Notes under the pieces: generated by a model
What the model was told of the DNA's origin: nothing
Databases searched by the model: none
The model's input: the letters and a program-made list of their open reading frames with translations, nothing else
Assembly (NCBI GenBank): GCA_030248135.1
Contig: JASANC010004932.1
Span: 1 to 64,000 of the forward strand
Direction of reading: 5' to 3'
From: Theristus sp. LFF4_11
Lineage: Eukaryota; Nematoda; Chromadorea; Monhysterida; Xyalidae
Length of the DNA stretch: 64,000 bases
Position numbers and translations under genes: made by a program
Shown: piece by piece, positions 12,800-24,844 of the stretch
Layout of the letters: every line of letters begins with the position of its first letter
Position numbering within the stretch: the first letter of the stretch is position 1

Positions 12800-13056
12800 T
12801 GGCGTAGCGGTAGAACTTCGGCCTACAGTTCTGTAGGTACCGGGTTCGAACCTCGCTGTGGACAAGCCATACTCGTGTAAAAATTAGAGTGACCAACGAA
12901 CATCTAATGGTCTATTCCCTCCTGAGCCGAGGGTAAAATTGGGCTCGGGGCAGTATTGCCCGTCTCCGCCGGAGTTTGGTACCTTCGGGTTTCCGGAACC
13001 GGCGCGCGTATAATTAAATTAACATTAAATTAAATTGAATTAAAAGTGAATCAAAA
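12800..13056 (+). mobile_element. tRNA-derived SINE, family 1
   Basis: The element starts with a tRNA-like head: an A-box-like GTGGCGTAGCGGTAGAAC, then a B-box-like GGGTTCGAACCTC 32 nt further on. An unrelated body follows (GAGCCGAGGGTAAAATTGGG, CTTCGGGTTTCCGGAACC), and the element ends in an A/T tail of TAAATT/TTAAAT units. Head with internal Pol III boxes, body and simple tail is the standard SINE layout. The head has no good acceptor stem, so it is not a working tRNA gene. It sits about 200 bp upstream of the nucleoporin start codon. Confidence 0.6.
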
Positions 13057-13259
13057 GCAAAATTCGAACTCGGTTACTCGGCGCGTAAGCGCAATTCGAA
13101 TCGAATCCGTACCTATTTTTGTCGACCTCAAATTTTCCTTTCCTTTGGCATTTTGAAAAATCGGGATTTTCACTTTTTTCGAACCCATTTTGATTTTACT
13201 CAGGTCCGGGTCCGGTGGCCGGTCCGAGAAAGATAATAAAACGTGGAACAAGCTGAAAA

Positions 13260-16200
13260 ATGGCTTCGAAGAATTTGCACTTTGATCGTGAGCAGTTGGA
13301 GGAAAGCGGCGGCATCGTGGATATTTGCCAACGGAATGACCGCGTTGAGGCTGATTTAGCAAACAAATTGAAGTTGAGCGAACGACTAGGTAAGTACTTT
13401 ACTCTGCTCCTTGATAAACGACGGTCGAGTTCACAGCATTTGTGATTATGATTGCTCAGTGGTTTTGGTGAAGCATGTGGAGGTTGACTGCATTATTGTA
13501 GAGGAACAGGATAGGATGTGGTGGCAGCGGCACATGTGATGTGCCAACTGCAAAGAAACAAGTGCAGCAAGTGAGGAAATGACATCGAAAAAAAATTGTT
13601 TTTTTGCGAAACTTGTTTTTGAAATCGTGCAGATTTTGCGACCTTCAGCGGCCTGAACGATCGCGACTATCCGTGTTTGAAAACGTTGCACGCCGACGGC
13701 ATCCATGAGTTCCGCGTGTCGCGACACTTGCCGGTGCCCTCTGAGATCGTCGATCAATTCTCGCGTTCGTTTTTTTCTGGTTTGCTCTGTTTGCTCGTTC
13801 GAGGCCAATGCCAGTTTTATAAATCTTCAGTTAGTAGTGCCACAACACTGAACCCGTGAATGAAATCGTGAAACGTCACAGTTTCGTCTTTTACACGTAA
13901 ACTGATTCGCCAATGTCTGCTCTTCAACGTGATGCGAGGAAAACTGAAATTGTGTTTGTCTCGTAAATTCATTGATTCTCAGGTATTGAGTAGCGGTAAC
14001 TGTAGAACTACTGGACTACTAAGCTTTTATAAAACTGGTCCGTGGACTTAGAATGCTTCTGTTCCACTTGATGGAACAAGATGGTCTTAGTGATCAAGAT
14101 CTTTAGTATTGAGTTGTTTTCTCATTTGTTCCCTGTTGTGCAGACATGCAGTGCAACTGCGAGATGGGCCTGCTGCCTCGGCTGAGACGCGCGTGGCTCG
14201 CCGTCGACAACGACTTATACGTTTGGAACTACGAAACTGGGTGCACATTTCGTCATTCGCTTGTTTCAGTTTATGTAGAAGGATTGATTTTTTAGATAGT
14301 TTTGATAGATTTTTGTTGTATTTTCATTGTCATTTCAACAACTAGTAACTTTCAGCAGCGATCTAGCGTACCTGACGCAAACGACGACAATACTGCGCGT
14401 TGCGGTGGCGAACCCGAAGGCCGCCTCGGTCAAGCCGCACATTCAGTTCATTCTGGTCATCGCGACCGCCACTGACATCGCGCTGTACGCGGTGAACTTC
14501 TTGGATCTGGACGGTCAGTTCGGCGTTTTGTTGTTGTATCGCTGCAAGATTTGGTGGAATCGGGCTTGTTTCGGTCGAAAGAAAGTGAAGCGTAATGTTT
14601 TGGTCTGAGCAGATAGTGCAGTCTGATGCAACGCAATACAGTTACAAACCAAAACCAATATTACAATACAGCGCGCGTGTGCGTGTTTATGTGTGACTGT
14701 GTGCAACATTACTGTGTTATGATAACAGAGTGCACATAACAGACTTTGCCACCAGTGAATCAACCGATGCAACGTAGCACTGAAAGTTTGCAACGGTTCC
14801 CAGGCAAAGCAGCTAGCGAAGCGTGCGACGTCGTCAGCTGCGAGATGCACGTGATGCCGGAGGCGCTGTTCCGAGTCTCCACGGACGGCAGTCTGGTGCA
14901 GCACGTCGAGTGCACTCGCGACGGACGCATTTTTTATGGCACAAATGATGGGTCGCTCTGTGAAATCGAATATTCGGTGCGTTTTGTCAGATAAAAATTG
15001 TCTCGCCAAAGACTGATGGATTTTATCCGGAAATGTTGTGAGTTTCTCTATTTTAGGAGGGCGGTTGGTTCAGTCGTCAGTGCAAGAAGATCAATCATTC
15101 CAAGAATTTCCTCAGCTTTCTCATGCCGTCCATGTTGTCGTTTGGTGAAGATGGTTGGTGTTTTGGGGAGAAATTGTTTTCATTCAGCGAACAGGGAGTT
15201 TGTCGGTACAATTGTCCATTTCATTAGGGTTGGCACAGGAAAAAAACCGGTTTCTTTTCCGTTTTAAAACCGGTTTTTTTTCAGTTTTTTTTTCTTGAAA
15301 AAATAAAGAACCGGTTTTTTACCTTAAAAATTCGTGGTCAAAAATCACAATTCTTCGTTTGATTTACAAAATGTAAAATTATATTTTTGAAAAAAAACGG
15401 TGCAGTGAACTGTGTCGAACTGAACTGGTGAAGCATCATTTTGCAGAAGCTTTTGTGGCAAGGGTCAAGTGAAATACGATGAAGACAAGGTGACTGCTAA
15501 ACTAAGTGCATATGCAGACTGACTGACGATGTTGTCGATTTGCAAAGGGTAACTGATGAAATGTTATTTTTCAAACGCAATCCGCTACCGGTTTCACTTT
15601 GCAGTTCTGCAAATCTCGCCCCCTAATCGGCGTCAGCTATCCGGTCTCCTTACAACCGTCCCTCCCCGCTCCCCACACCTACACGGTCACTGCCCAGTCG
15701 TTGTTTTCAATTTATTGAACGTGCTGCCCTGGAAACCAATAAAAGCGAAATTGGTTTGATTTGAAACAAAAAATTGGGTAGCATTGGGTGGCAAAAATAG
15801 CAAATTGGGTCGGTTGTATGCCAGAAAACAGTATTTTACGCTGCTCAAAATCACTAATTTTGATGTATTTCCTATTTTGAGTTCAAGATGCCAAGTTCTG
15901 GAAAGTTTAGGAGCTGGGAAGCATTCGGTTTTTTATGGTTTTAAAACGGTTTTAAAACGGAAAAAAACCAGTTTTTTTCCTGGCAATATAAAAAACCGGT
16001 TTTTTACCAACCCTACATTTCATCATTTCAGACGCCCTTGAGCAATTGGTCACTGATGAGTCTCGGCACATTTTATACTCTCGATCTCAGAGCGGACGTT
16101 TACAGGTTGGTGCGAGCAAATGCATTGTTTCAACTGCAGAAAGAGGACGCATTGCACTGATCAGACAGGCGTCAGCGAGCTTGTTTTGACCGCCAGAACT

Positions 16201-19200
16201 GGACAGCCGGCTCGGACGCTGACGCTGGTACTGCACTGGTGCAGCCAGCCGTTGGCGACAGAGTGAAACTGAGAGAGAATGAATGAAAGCGAAGCTAAAG
16301 TCGAATCGGTGAACGCCTTCATACGTTGCTCAGGTGTTCGACCTCGGCTCGAACGGGCGCGAGTGTTCGCGTGTGGCGCAACTGCAGAGCACGGCCGTCG
16401 AGCACGCAGCGCGCGCCGTCTGCCCGAACGTCGATCCGGCAAACTTCAGCGCGATCGTGCACATGGCGCCCATCGAGGCGACGCAGTCGCACTGCTTGAA
16501 TCTGCTGGCCACCACCGCCCATGGCGTCCGCTTCTACTTCTCCTGCTACACCGGTGTGTTGTGGGCGTGTGTACTAGTGTTGTTGATGAAGTTTTAGTTT
16601 TTAGACCGTGCACTATTGTAAACACAGTAATGTTGCACAGTAACAAAGACCAACATATGCAGTGCGGTGTGCGTGCGTTGTTTGTGAGTATGCGTGCGCA
16701 GTAGCGTCCACAGTCTTCAGACTAGGCCTTTACTTCTTGCAATATTTGGCAGCTGCGAAATAGCCAGTCAATAAATTTACCAAGATCGGTGGTTTCGAGC
16801 AATGTAGAAAAGAAACGGTCAACAACCAATCTTTTTGTTGTTTTTGCCTTTGCAGGCGACTTCTACGACCGAGTCCGCTACGCACACCAACAACAGCCAG
16901 TGCAGCATGACGTCACCGCCATTCACCAGCAATCGCCCACCCCATTCAGCATGCTGCGCGTGCGTCAGAGCACGGCACGCCCCGTGACACTGCGCCTCGT
17001 GCACGTCCGTTTGCCGCCCGGATTCACGGCCGGATCGACGGTGCACAGACCGGTGAACGTGGGCGTTGTGGCGGCTGATGACGGTGGGTGTGGGTGGGGT
17101 GGAATTGGGTTGGTGCGTTTTAATGGAACAAGGAAAACGGGTGTACAGGCACTTAATGACTGAGGCAATTCGATGGGCGCCCTACTCGACGGCGTTCTGT
17201 ACGTTTTTCTGGGTTAGGCCTGACTAAGAACATCGCCTGAAATCCAAATCACCGTTCGTTCGTAGCATGCTGAAGTATACCGTAGCTGTATGCTGAAGTG
17301 CTAGGTGCGCAACCAAACTGTTGTAGTTGTTCTCATTTACTGCAGCAAGGCTCAGGCATGTAGGTAACGCCATTTGCTTTTGCTACATTTGCATTTGACC
17401 CTTTCGATCGTGTAGCTTTGGTGACGAGACGACAATTGGAAATTGATTGGACGCAAATCACTGCAATTGGTGGAAATAGAGATTTTTTGACTGAAAGTAA
17501 ATTGGGCAACCAAACTCAGATACGACGTTGTTCGTGAGTCGTGCGGACGACAAGTCTGACTATGTGCTCGCATTGAGCGGCGCCAGTTTCGCGGGGGCAC
17601 CTGATTTGACCGAAACAATGGTACACCATATTTTCATTTTTTTGCTGTTGTGAATTCGAAACGCTTACAAGATACAGACCTTGGTAGAACCGTAGCGCCA
17701 ATTATGGTTGTTGACGAAGTTGCGCGGTTTGCGGTTTCGCCAGGTAGACGCATACCGCGGTGCACCCCCTGGCTCAGTTCGACGGACACCGATATTCGGA
17801 TTGGATCATTGAGTATTGAATGACTGAATATTCATGCAGCAGGATGACACAAAACTATGCCGTTCTGCCTTGCAGCAACAATTGTACGTGCGTGGCGGCG
17901 GCAACAGCTGGGCATGCCACGCTCATGAGCCACTCACGAGGGAGTCGCTTGAGAACAAAGCAGGCACGTCAGCAACAACGGGCGACTCTTTGGTACCCGC
18001 CGTTCGGCCTCCGCTGATTGTACACCAGCACAGCCAACGGAACAAACAATTTGTCGCAATCACTCCGAAAGTTGGTCGGCTTGCTTTTGGGTAAAGTCCT
18101 AGTCTGAAGACCGTGCGCTCTGTTGCAATGTTGCACATAAACAAGCGCACGCACACGACACAAACGACAGCACAGTAGCTGTGTAGCGCGCGTGTCATCG
18201 CATGCGCATCGTATCTGTCGCTGTGTGCAACAGTACTGTGTGTGTGTTATACAGTGCGCTGTCTTCAAACTAGGACTGCTGTTTACATCTGCCTCATTTT
18301 TCGACCGCAATCATGCACTTTTTCCCACAGTCGATACAAACGATCGAGCGCGTTCGACCGGTTGAGATTTTGCGCGAAATACTGGCGAATTATGGCGCTG
18401 AGTCGGCAGAACTGAGAACTTGGGCGATGATGCTGAATGTACGTTGATTTTTGATTGATCATGCGGATGCGCGAGCGAGCGTAGCGAGCGGAGAGCGCAT
18501 CACGCATTATATGGCTAAATATTCCCTCGCGCGCTTTTTTCAAATTTGCTCGCTGCCTCCAGCGAGCATAGTAAAAGCCACAAACTTGGTACTGTGCACA
18601 CGAAACGAACACCCAAAGTTGTGCTTGGAGCCGCGAAAAAAATTTTATCGGACAACTTTTCATACGCTGTAGACACGAAAAACCTATTCTGAAAACAGTG
18701 TTACTTATTTCCCTTTGTATTTTTTTTCAGTAGTGTAATCATATGTGTTCGCACCTACATTTCTTAACTGAAGTCGTCTCACAATAGAACAAAAATGTTT
18801 CCTGGGGTAAAATCATCCGGAGATTTTGAGAAATTGGTCCATTTTTTACCCAGACCCTGTTTTTGGGTAAAAATTGGGCATTTTTAAAAGTTCGGAGGGT
18901 TTTCACCTGGTTTCAAGTGTTCGCACCTGCATTTCTTAACTGAAGTCGTCTCACAATAGAACAAAAATGTTTCCTGGGGTAAAATCATCTGGTGATTTTG
19001 AGAAATTGATTCATTTTTTACCCAGACCTTGTTTTTGGGTAAAAATTGGGCATTTTTAAAAGTTCGGAGGGTTTTCACCTGGTTTTAAGTGTTCGCCCTT
19101 TCAATTTTTAGCTGGGACACTTTCACAGTCGAACAAAAATTTTTCCTAGGGCAATTTCATCCGTATTTTTTGAAAATTTAGTTTATTTTTTGCCCGGGCA

Positions 19201-22200
19201 CTTTTTTAGTCAAAATTGTGCATTTTTTGAAAGTTCGTAGCATTTTGACTGAGTATCAGTTTTTCACTCTTACAAATTGTGTCTGAACTACGAAAAATAA
19301 TAGGAAAAAAGTCTAGTCCGTAGGAATTCAATGCGCTGATCACGGATTTTGGGTTAGTTTTCTTATGTGAGCAACTCTAGATGCTGAATCGTGACGATTT
19401 TTGGCGAATCGGCCGTGGAAATCGGCGAAAACGGTCCAGAAACGAAAAACAAGAAAAGGGTGTTTTCCAGGGTAATTCAATGCGCTGATCACGAATTTTG
19501 GGTTAGTTTTCTTACGTGAGCAACTCTAGATGCTGAATCGTGACGATTTCGGCGAATCGGCCGTGGAAATTGGCGAAATCGGTTCATAAACGAAAAACAA
19601 GAAAAGGGTGTTTTCCAGGGTAATTCAATGAGCTGATCACGAATTTTGGGTTAGTTTTTTTATGTGAGCATTTCTAGGTACTGAATCGTGACGATTTCGG
19701 GCGAATCGGTCGTGGAAATTGGCGAAATCGGTCCAGAAATGAAAAACAAGAAAACTGTGTTTTCCACGGTAATTCAATGCGCTGATCACGGATTTTTGGT
19801 TAGTTTTCTTATGGGAGCAACTCTAGATACTGAATCGTGACGATTTCGGGCGAATCGGCCGTGGAAATTGGCGAAATCGGTCCAGGAACGAAAAACAAGA
19901 AAAGGGTGTTTTCCATGGTAATTCAATGCGCGGATCACGGATTTTTGGTTAGTTTTCTTATGAGAGCAACTCTAGATACTGAATCGTGACGATTTCGGGC
20001 GAATCGGTCGTGGAAATAGGCGAAATCGGTCCAGAAATGAAAAACAAGAAAACTGTGTTTTCCATGGTAATTCAATGCGCTGATCACGGATTTTTGGTTA
20101 GTTTTCTTATGAGAGCAACTCCAGATACTGAATCGTGACGATTTCGGGCGAAGCGGCCGTGGAAATTGGCGAAATCGGTCCAGAAATGAAAAACAAGAAA
20201 ACTGTGTTTTCCATGGTAAATCAATGCGCGGATCACGGATTTTGGGTTATTTTTTTATGTGAGCATTTCTAGGTACTGAATCGTGACGATTTCGGGCGAA
20301 TCGGTCGCGGAAATTGGCGAAATCGGTCCAGAAATGAAAAACAAGAAAACTGTGTTTTGCGCTGATCACGGATTTTTGGTTAGTTTTCTTATGAGAGCAA
20401 CTCCAGATACTGAATCGTGACGATTTCGGGCGAATCGGCCGTGGAAATTGGCGAAATCGGTCCAGAAATGAAAAACAAGAAAACTGTGTTTTCCATGGTA
20501 ATTCAATGCGCTGATCACGGATTTTAGGTTAGTTTTCTTATATGAACAACTCTAGATACCGAATCGTAACGATTTCGAGCGAATCGGCCGTGGAATTTAG
20601 CGAAATCGACCCAGAAATGAAAAACAAGAAAACTGTGTTTTCCATGATAATTCATTGCGCCGATCACGGATTCTGGGTTAGTTTTTTATGTGAGCAACTC
20701 TAGATACTGAATCGTTACGATTTCTGGCGAATCGGCCGTGAAAGTTGGCGAAATCGGTCCAGAAATGAAAAACGAGAAAACGGTTTTTCCAAGGTAATTC
20801 AATGCGCTGATCACGGATTTTGGGTTAGTTTTCTTGTATGAGCAACTCTAGATACTGAATCGTGATGATTTCGGGCGAATCGGCCGTGGAATTTAGCGAA
20901 ACCGGTCCAGAAATGAAAAACAAGAAAACGGTGTTTTCCATGGTAATTCATTGCGCCGATCACGGCTTTTGGGTCAGTTTTCTTATGTGAGCAATTCTAG
21001 GTACTGTATCGTGACAATTTTGGGCGAATCGGCCGTAGAAATAGCATAGACGAAATCGGCCTAAAAACGAAAAATGAAAAACCTGAGTTGTCCGGGGTTT
21101 AGAAGAATGTGTGACCAACGAATTGTGATTTTGGTCCGACCTTCGGGGCTTATGTAAAAGTCAGAATATTATCTAAAAATGCGGGAGACGCATATAAAAG
21201 GAGGAATATGGCCTTGTGTAATTAGTGAAAGACTTGGCTCGACAACGCTCTTCAAGTCTCTGATGTGGTACACACGGATACAAGTACATAAGAGTCATAT
21301 TTTTGCGCCGTTTATTCTTTATTTCGGTTGCACATGGCAACCCTCGTACATTGTAGACAAATGAAACTTTCACATTTGCTTTATTTCTAGCATTTAGCGA
21401 CTACTAAAACCACTAAAATAACGATCAGACTTTAGATCGCTGACACTGGTTTCAACAAAGTGTATCGCAGAGGCATTGGGGAACCCAAGGTCTCCTTCTG
21501 TGGGAAAGGCAATGACTCACCGGTGTATCCTGTTACAAGAGTTTGGTAAAAAGGGTGAAAATCAACGGAAGACAACACTTTTTGCGTTGGTGCTGCTGTG
21601 TGCACAGCGGTGCGTACGTTATCAACAACGATAAAGCTACATGCAGCAATGTTTTTCAATCTCTGATGTTTCTGTTTTTGCACAGAATTTACAGAATTTC
21701 GCACATGGTGTGATTTTAGACTAAACTGAAGAGGACAATTGAAAAATAACTTCAAAGTTTTTACGCTTTTCAGCAAGCTTTTAAACAACAAACGCGGCGC
21801 AAAAATATAACTCTTGTGTACTTGTATCCGTGTGTACCACATCAGAGACTTGAAGAGCGTTGTCGAGCCAAGTCTTTCACTAATTACACAAGGCCATATT
21901 CCTCCTTTTATATGCGTCTCCCGCATTTTTTAGATAATTTTATTTTGACTGAAAACGTTGATTCTGTGCAGTGATTGCAGTGCGGTACACATTTTATACG
22001 GATCTTGCTTCAAACGTTTTTTTCAACAATACACATTGATTGCCTGCATCATCTCGTGTATTCACGCACCAGTAAATCAAGTGTATGGCTTCCAATATAG
22101 CGTTGCGTTAGCTATATTGATCTGGTCCTAGTTTATTAAAATTCAGTTTTTGGTTTTCCCCCTTAAAACTCGCTGAACGCTTCATGGGATCCGTGATGGT

Positions 22201-24759
22201 TGGGTACAAACCCAATCAGAACTCGCTTGCCTTCGCCCATTGCAGTGCGGCGAATTGAGCGCGCAGTGTGTGCAGCTGGCGTGCACGTGCGTCGGCGTCG
22301 ACCAGACCGCTGTCTGCGACCGTGCCGTGCGCGCGCTCTTTCTGTTCGGCGGCGAGGCGCGACTGACGCAAATGGCAGGCGCGAATCAGCCGCCGATCGC
22401 CATGGACCATGATCGTTATGCAGTCGCTTATGGCGGACACGCACAGTCGCCTGGCGGCAGACACGTGCCGTACATGTCACCTGGCGGGCAACAGGCACGA
22501 GGCGTCACGTCGCCGACGAGCACTGTTGGACGGCGTCAGTGCTGTTTTGGGTTTTAGTGTATTAGCTCAAGTAATACGAGCAGATACCACAATTCAAGTT
22601 GGTTGGCATCCCGGCCAAGCTAGTCCGTGAGTCAGTTGCACTGCACACCAGCACCGGTGCACCCAGATCATCATTTGCAAGTTTTGTGCAGCCGTGTACG
22701 AGTCAACGCCGATGGTTCGGCCAGCCAGTGCGCGTCAGCCGATTGTCGCAGCGTCGCCCGTGCGCATGCCCGCACCGAGCACAGGTACGAACAGAGGCGT
22801 CCTTCCAGCATGGCGTTTACCTTGTGACACTTTTTTCTTCTTCATTTTCAAAAAATCTCATGGGAAAAACCAGATGCGTTCTTGATTGGAAATCAGGTGA
22901 CCTGGTGGCTGATTCATGCCGACAGACCTGAAAGCACGTTTGTGTCGGTGTTTACCCAGCAATGAGATAAATGGCTGAGTTTCTCGTTTTTCTCCGTTCA
23001 GCGCTGACGAACGGCTACCACAACGGGAGCGCTGTGTCGCCCGTCGACGTCGCCGGTGTGGACATGTCGCAGCAGCAGCCACAGACGCAGCTGCAGTTCA
23101 GTCACCGTCACAACGGCCTGTACACGCACTTCGCACGCGTGCTCGGTGATCTGTGGCACATGCAGCCGTGCGGCGTGCTCCAGCAGCACAGTCAGCAGGT
23201 TCGTGTGCTTTGTTAGTTGTGTTGCTTACGGTTGAGTACAGTGAGTGGGCATTTTGTGTGAGCATCGTACGCCTTTTGTTGTTATGCTGGATGCTGTGCT
23301 GACGTGTGTTGTTCTCATTTGTTTCCAGTTTGAATTGCGCAGCCAACTGACGAGTGACGAAGTGGCCTGGTATGCGGATCAGTTGGCGTCACTGCAGCGG
23401 TGCATCACCGATTTTGGCTTGGTGCCGGCCGCTGTGGCGATCACGACAACGCTCGATCCGCACCGACGAATGCTCGGTTGGTTTTTGGCTGGGTGTTTTG
23501 CCCTTTTCGGGCTTCATCCGCCAGAATTGATTTGTAACGAATCTTATGTCATAACTTTTTGCACGGTGGCTACTGATTTCCTAGTCATCAGGTGCTGTGT
23601 GACCGCATTTTAGCAGAGGCGCAGAATGCCGAGCGGTCATCGTTGCTGCGCCTGTTGTGCCTGTTGGAGCGTTGTATCGAGCTGTTGCACCTGTGGCAGT
23701 TGCTCTGTGCCCACCAATTCCACGTGGTCGTCAAGGAACTGCCACTCGAACGACAACGACTCTTGGCGCGAACATCGTTCAGGACGCTCGTCGTCTCCGA
23801 TCGAGAGGTGGCGTTGCACTTGGACTGAAATTGGGACACGAACTCAGTAATCTCACAGTTGATCTGTGTGAAACTTCTCAGTTTGTCGATTGTGACAGAG
23901 GCTGATTGGCTGCATCAATCTCGCACGAACGACCAATCAGTGAGCGCAGTCGTCAGTTACTGGTTGTCCAGTGATTTACCGTTCGTTCGACGGTAGTCAT
24001 AAGAACAACAGTGATCGATTGCATTCTGCCGTGTTTCTCTATGATTCTTGGCCAATGCAACATTGCATCGCAACGGTCACACGTGTTGCACATGTTTGTT
24101 CAGTTGTGCGGCGACCTGATCACCTGTCTGATCCGTCAGTACCTCGGCGACCACGCGAGCACGAGCACGATCGTGGAGCGCTTGCGGCGAGTGTGCCCCT
24201 CGCTGTACACCAACGACGACGCCATCATTACCAAGGTGGGATTGAATCGGTGTGGTCACGTCACGGTGCTTGCTGCTTTCTCAGGGTTGACACTGCATTG
24301 CATTGTCATGTTATTTTGTGATTGATTTGTTGATCAAGCAAGCTTGCGAACACACGCTGATTGGTCGTGACGAGATTTGGTGAATTGTTTTGCTGAGATT
24401 GGATTCCAGGATTTTAGGAAGGAATGTGATTTCCAAACTGCACCGCGAAATTGATGTGTATCACTGTAATGATTGATGGTGTGTGTTTATTGAGTTACTG
24501 ATCATTCACTGCTGTCACACGCAGGCGACTGAATTGCTGCAAACGGCGGCAGCACTGCGCGACACAGACCCGAGCAAGGCGGACCAATTGAACGACGCTG
24601 TGGTGCTGCTGAAGCAGGTCGCACACCGAGTGCAGCTGTCGACCGTCTGTGAACAGCTGATTGCTGGCAAGTGCTCCGAAGTTGCATGGAAACTGTCGTT
24701 TGTCATTTGATTTTGTTCTTTTTACTGGGTTAGACTAGAGTCCATAATTAACAGTCGTT

Positions 24760-24844
<85 letters not shown>

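Larger units (their letters stand above)
13260..18438 (+). other. Exons of the nucleoporin beta-propeller half
   Basis: Exon positions: 13260-13389, 13633-13764, 14144-14240, 14356-14513, 14804-14976, 15057-15144, 16032-16105, 16334-16553, 16856-17083, 17520-17620, 17840-18070 and 18331-18438. Junction 11/12 is fixed by the alignment of FVAITPK + [12 protein letters not shown] with the matching human segment, which selects the AAA|GTTGGT donor over a stronger GTAAAG site 20 nt downstream. The introns hold a hAT-like element (15,225-16,015), CA/TG-rich inverted-repeat elements and a SINE fragment. Confidence 0.85.

Noticed and set aside
12800..12870. Functional tRNA gene
   Set aside because: A- and B-box-like words are present, but the ends do not pair as an acceptor stem and the sequence runs straight into a SINE body and tail.
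17690..17815. Extra nucleoporin exon (reads [12 protein letters not shown])
   Set aside because: The flanking exons 17520-17620 and 17840-18070 join in phase and align with the family without it, and the segment recurs as a repeat in another intron.
18071..18090. Extension of nucleoporin exon 11 to the stronger GTAAAG donor
   Set aside because: Residue-by-residue alignment across the junction has no gap only with the GTTGGT donor at 18,071.
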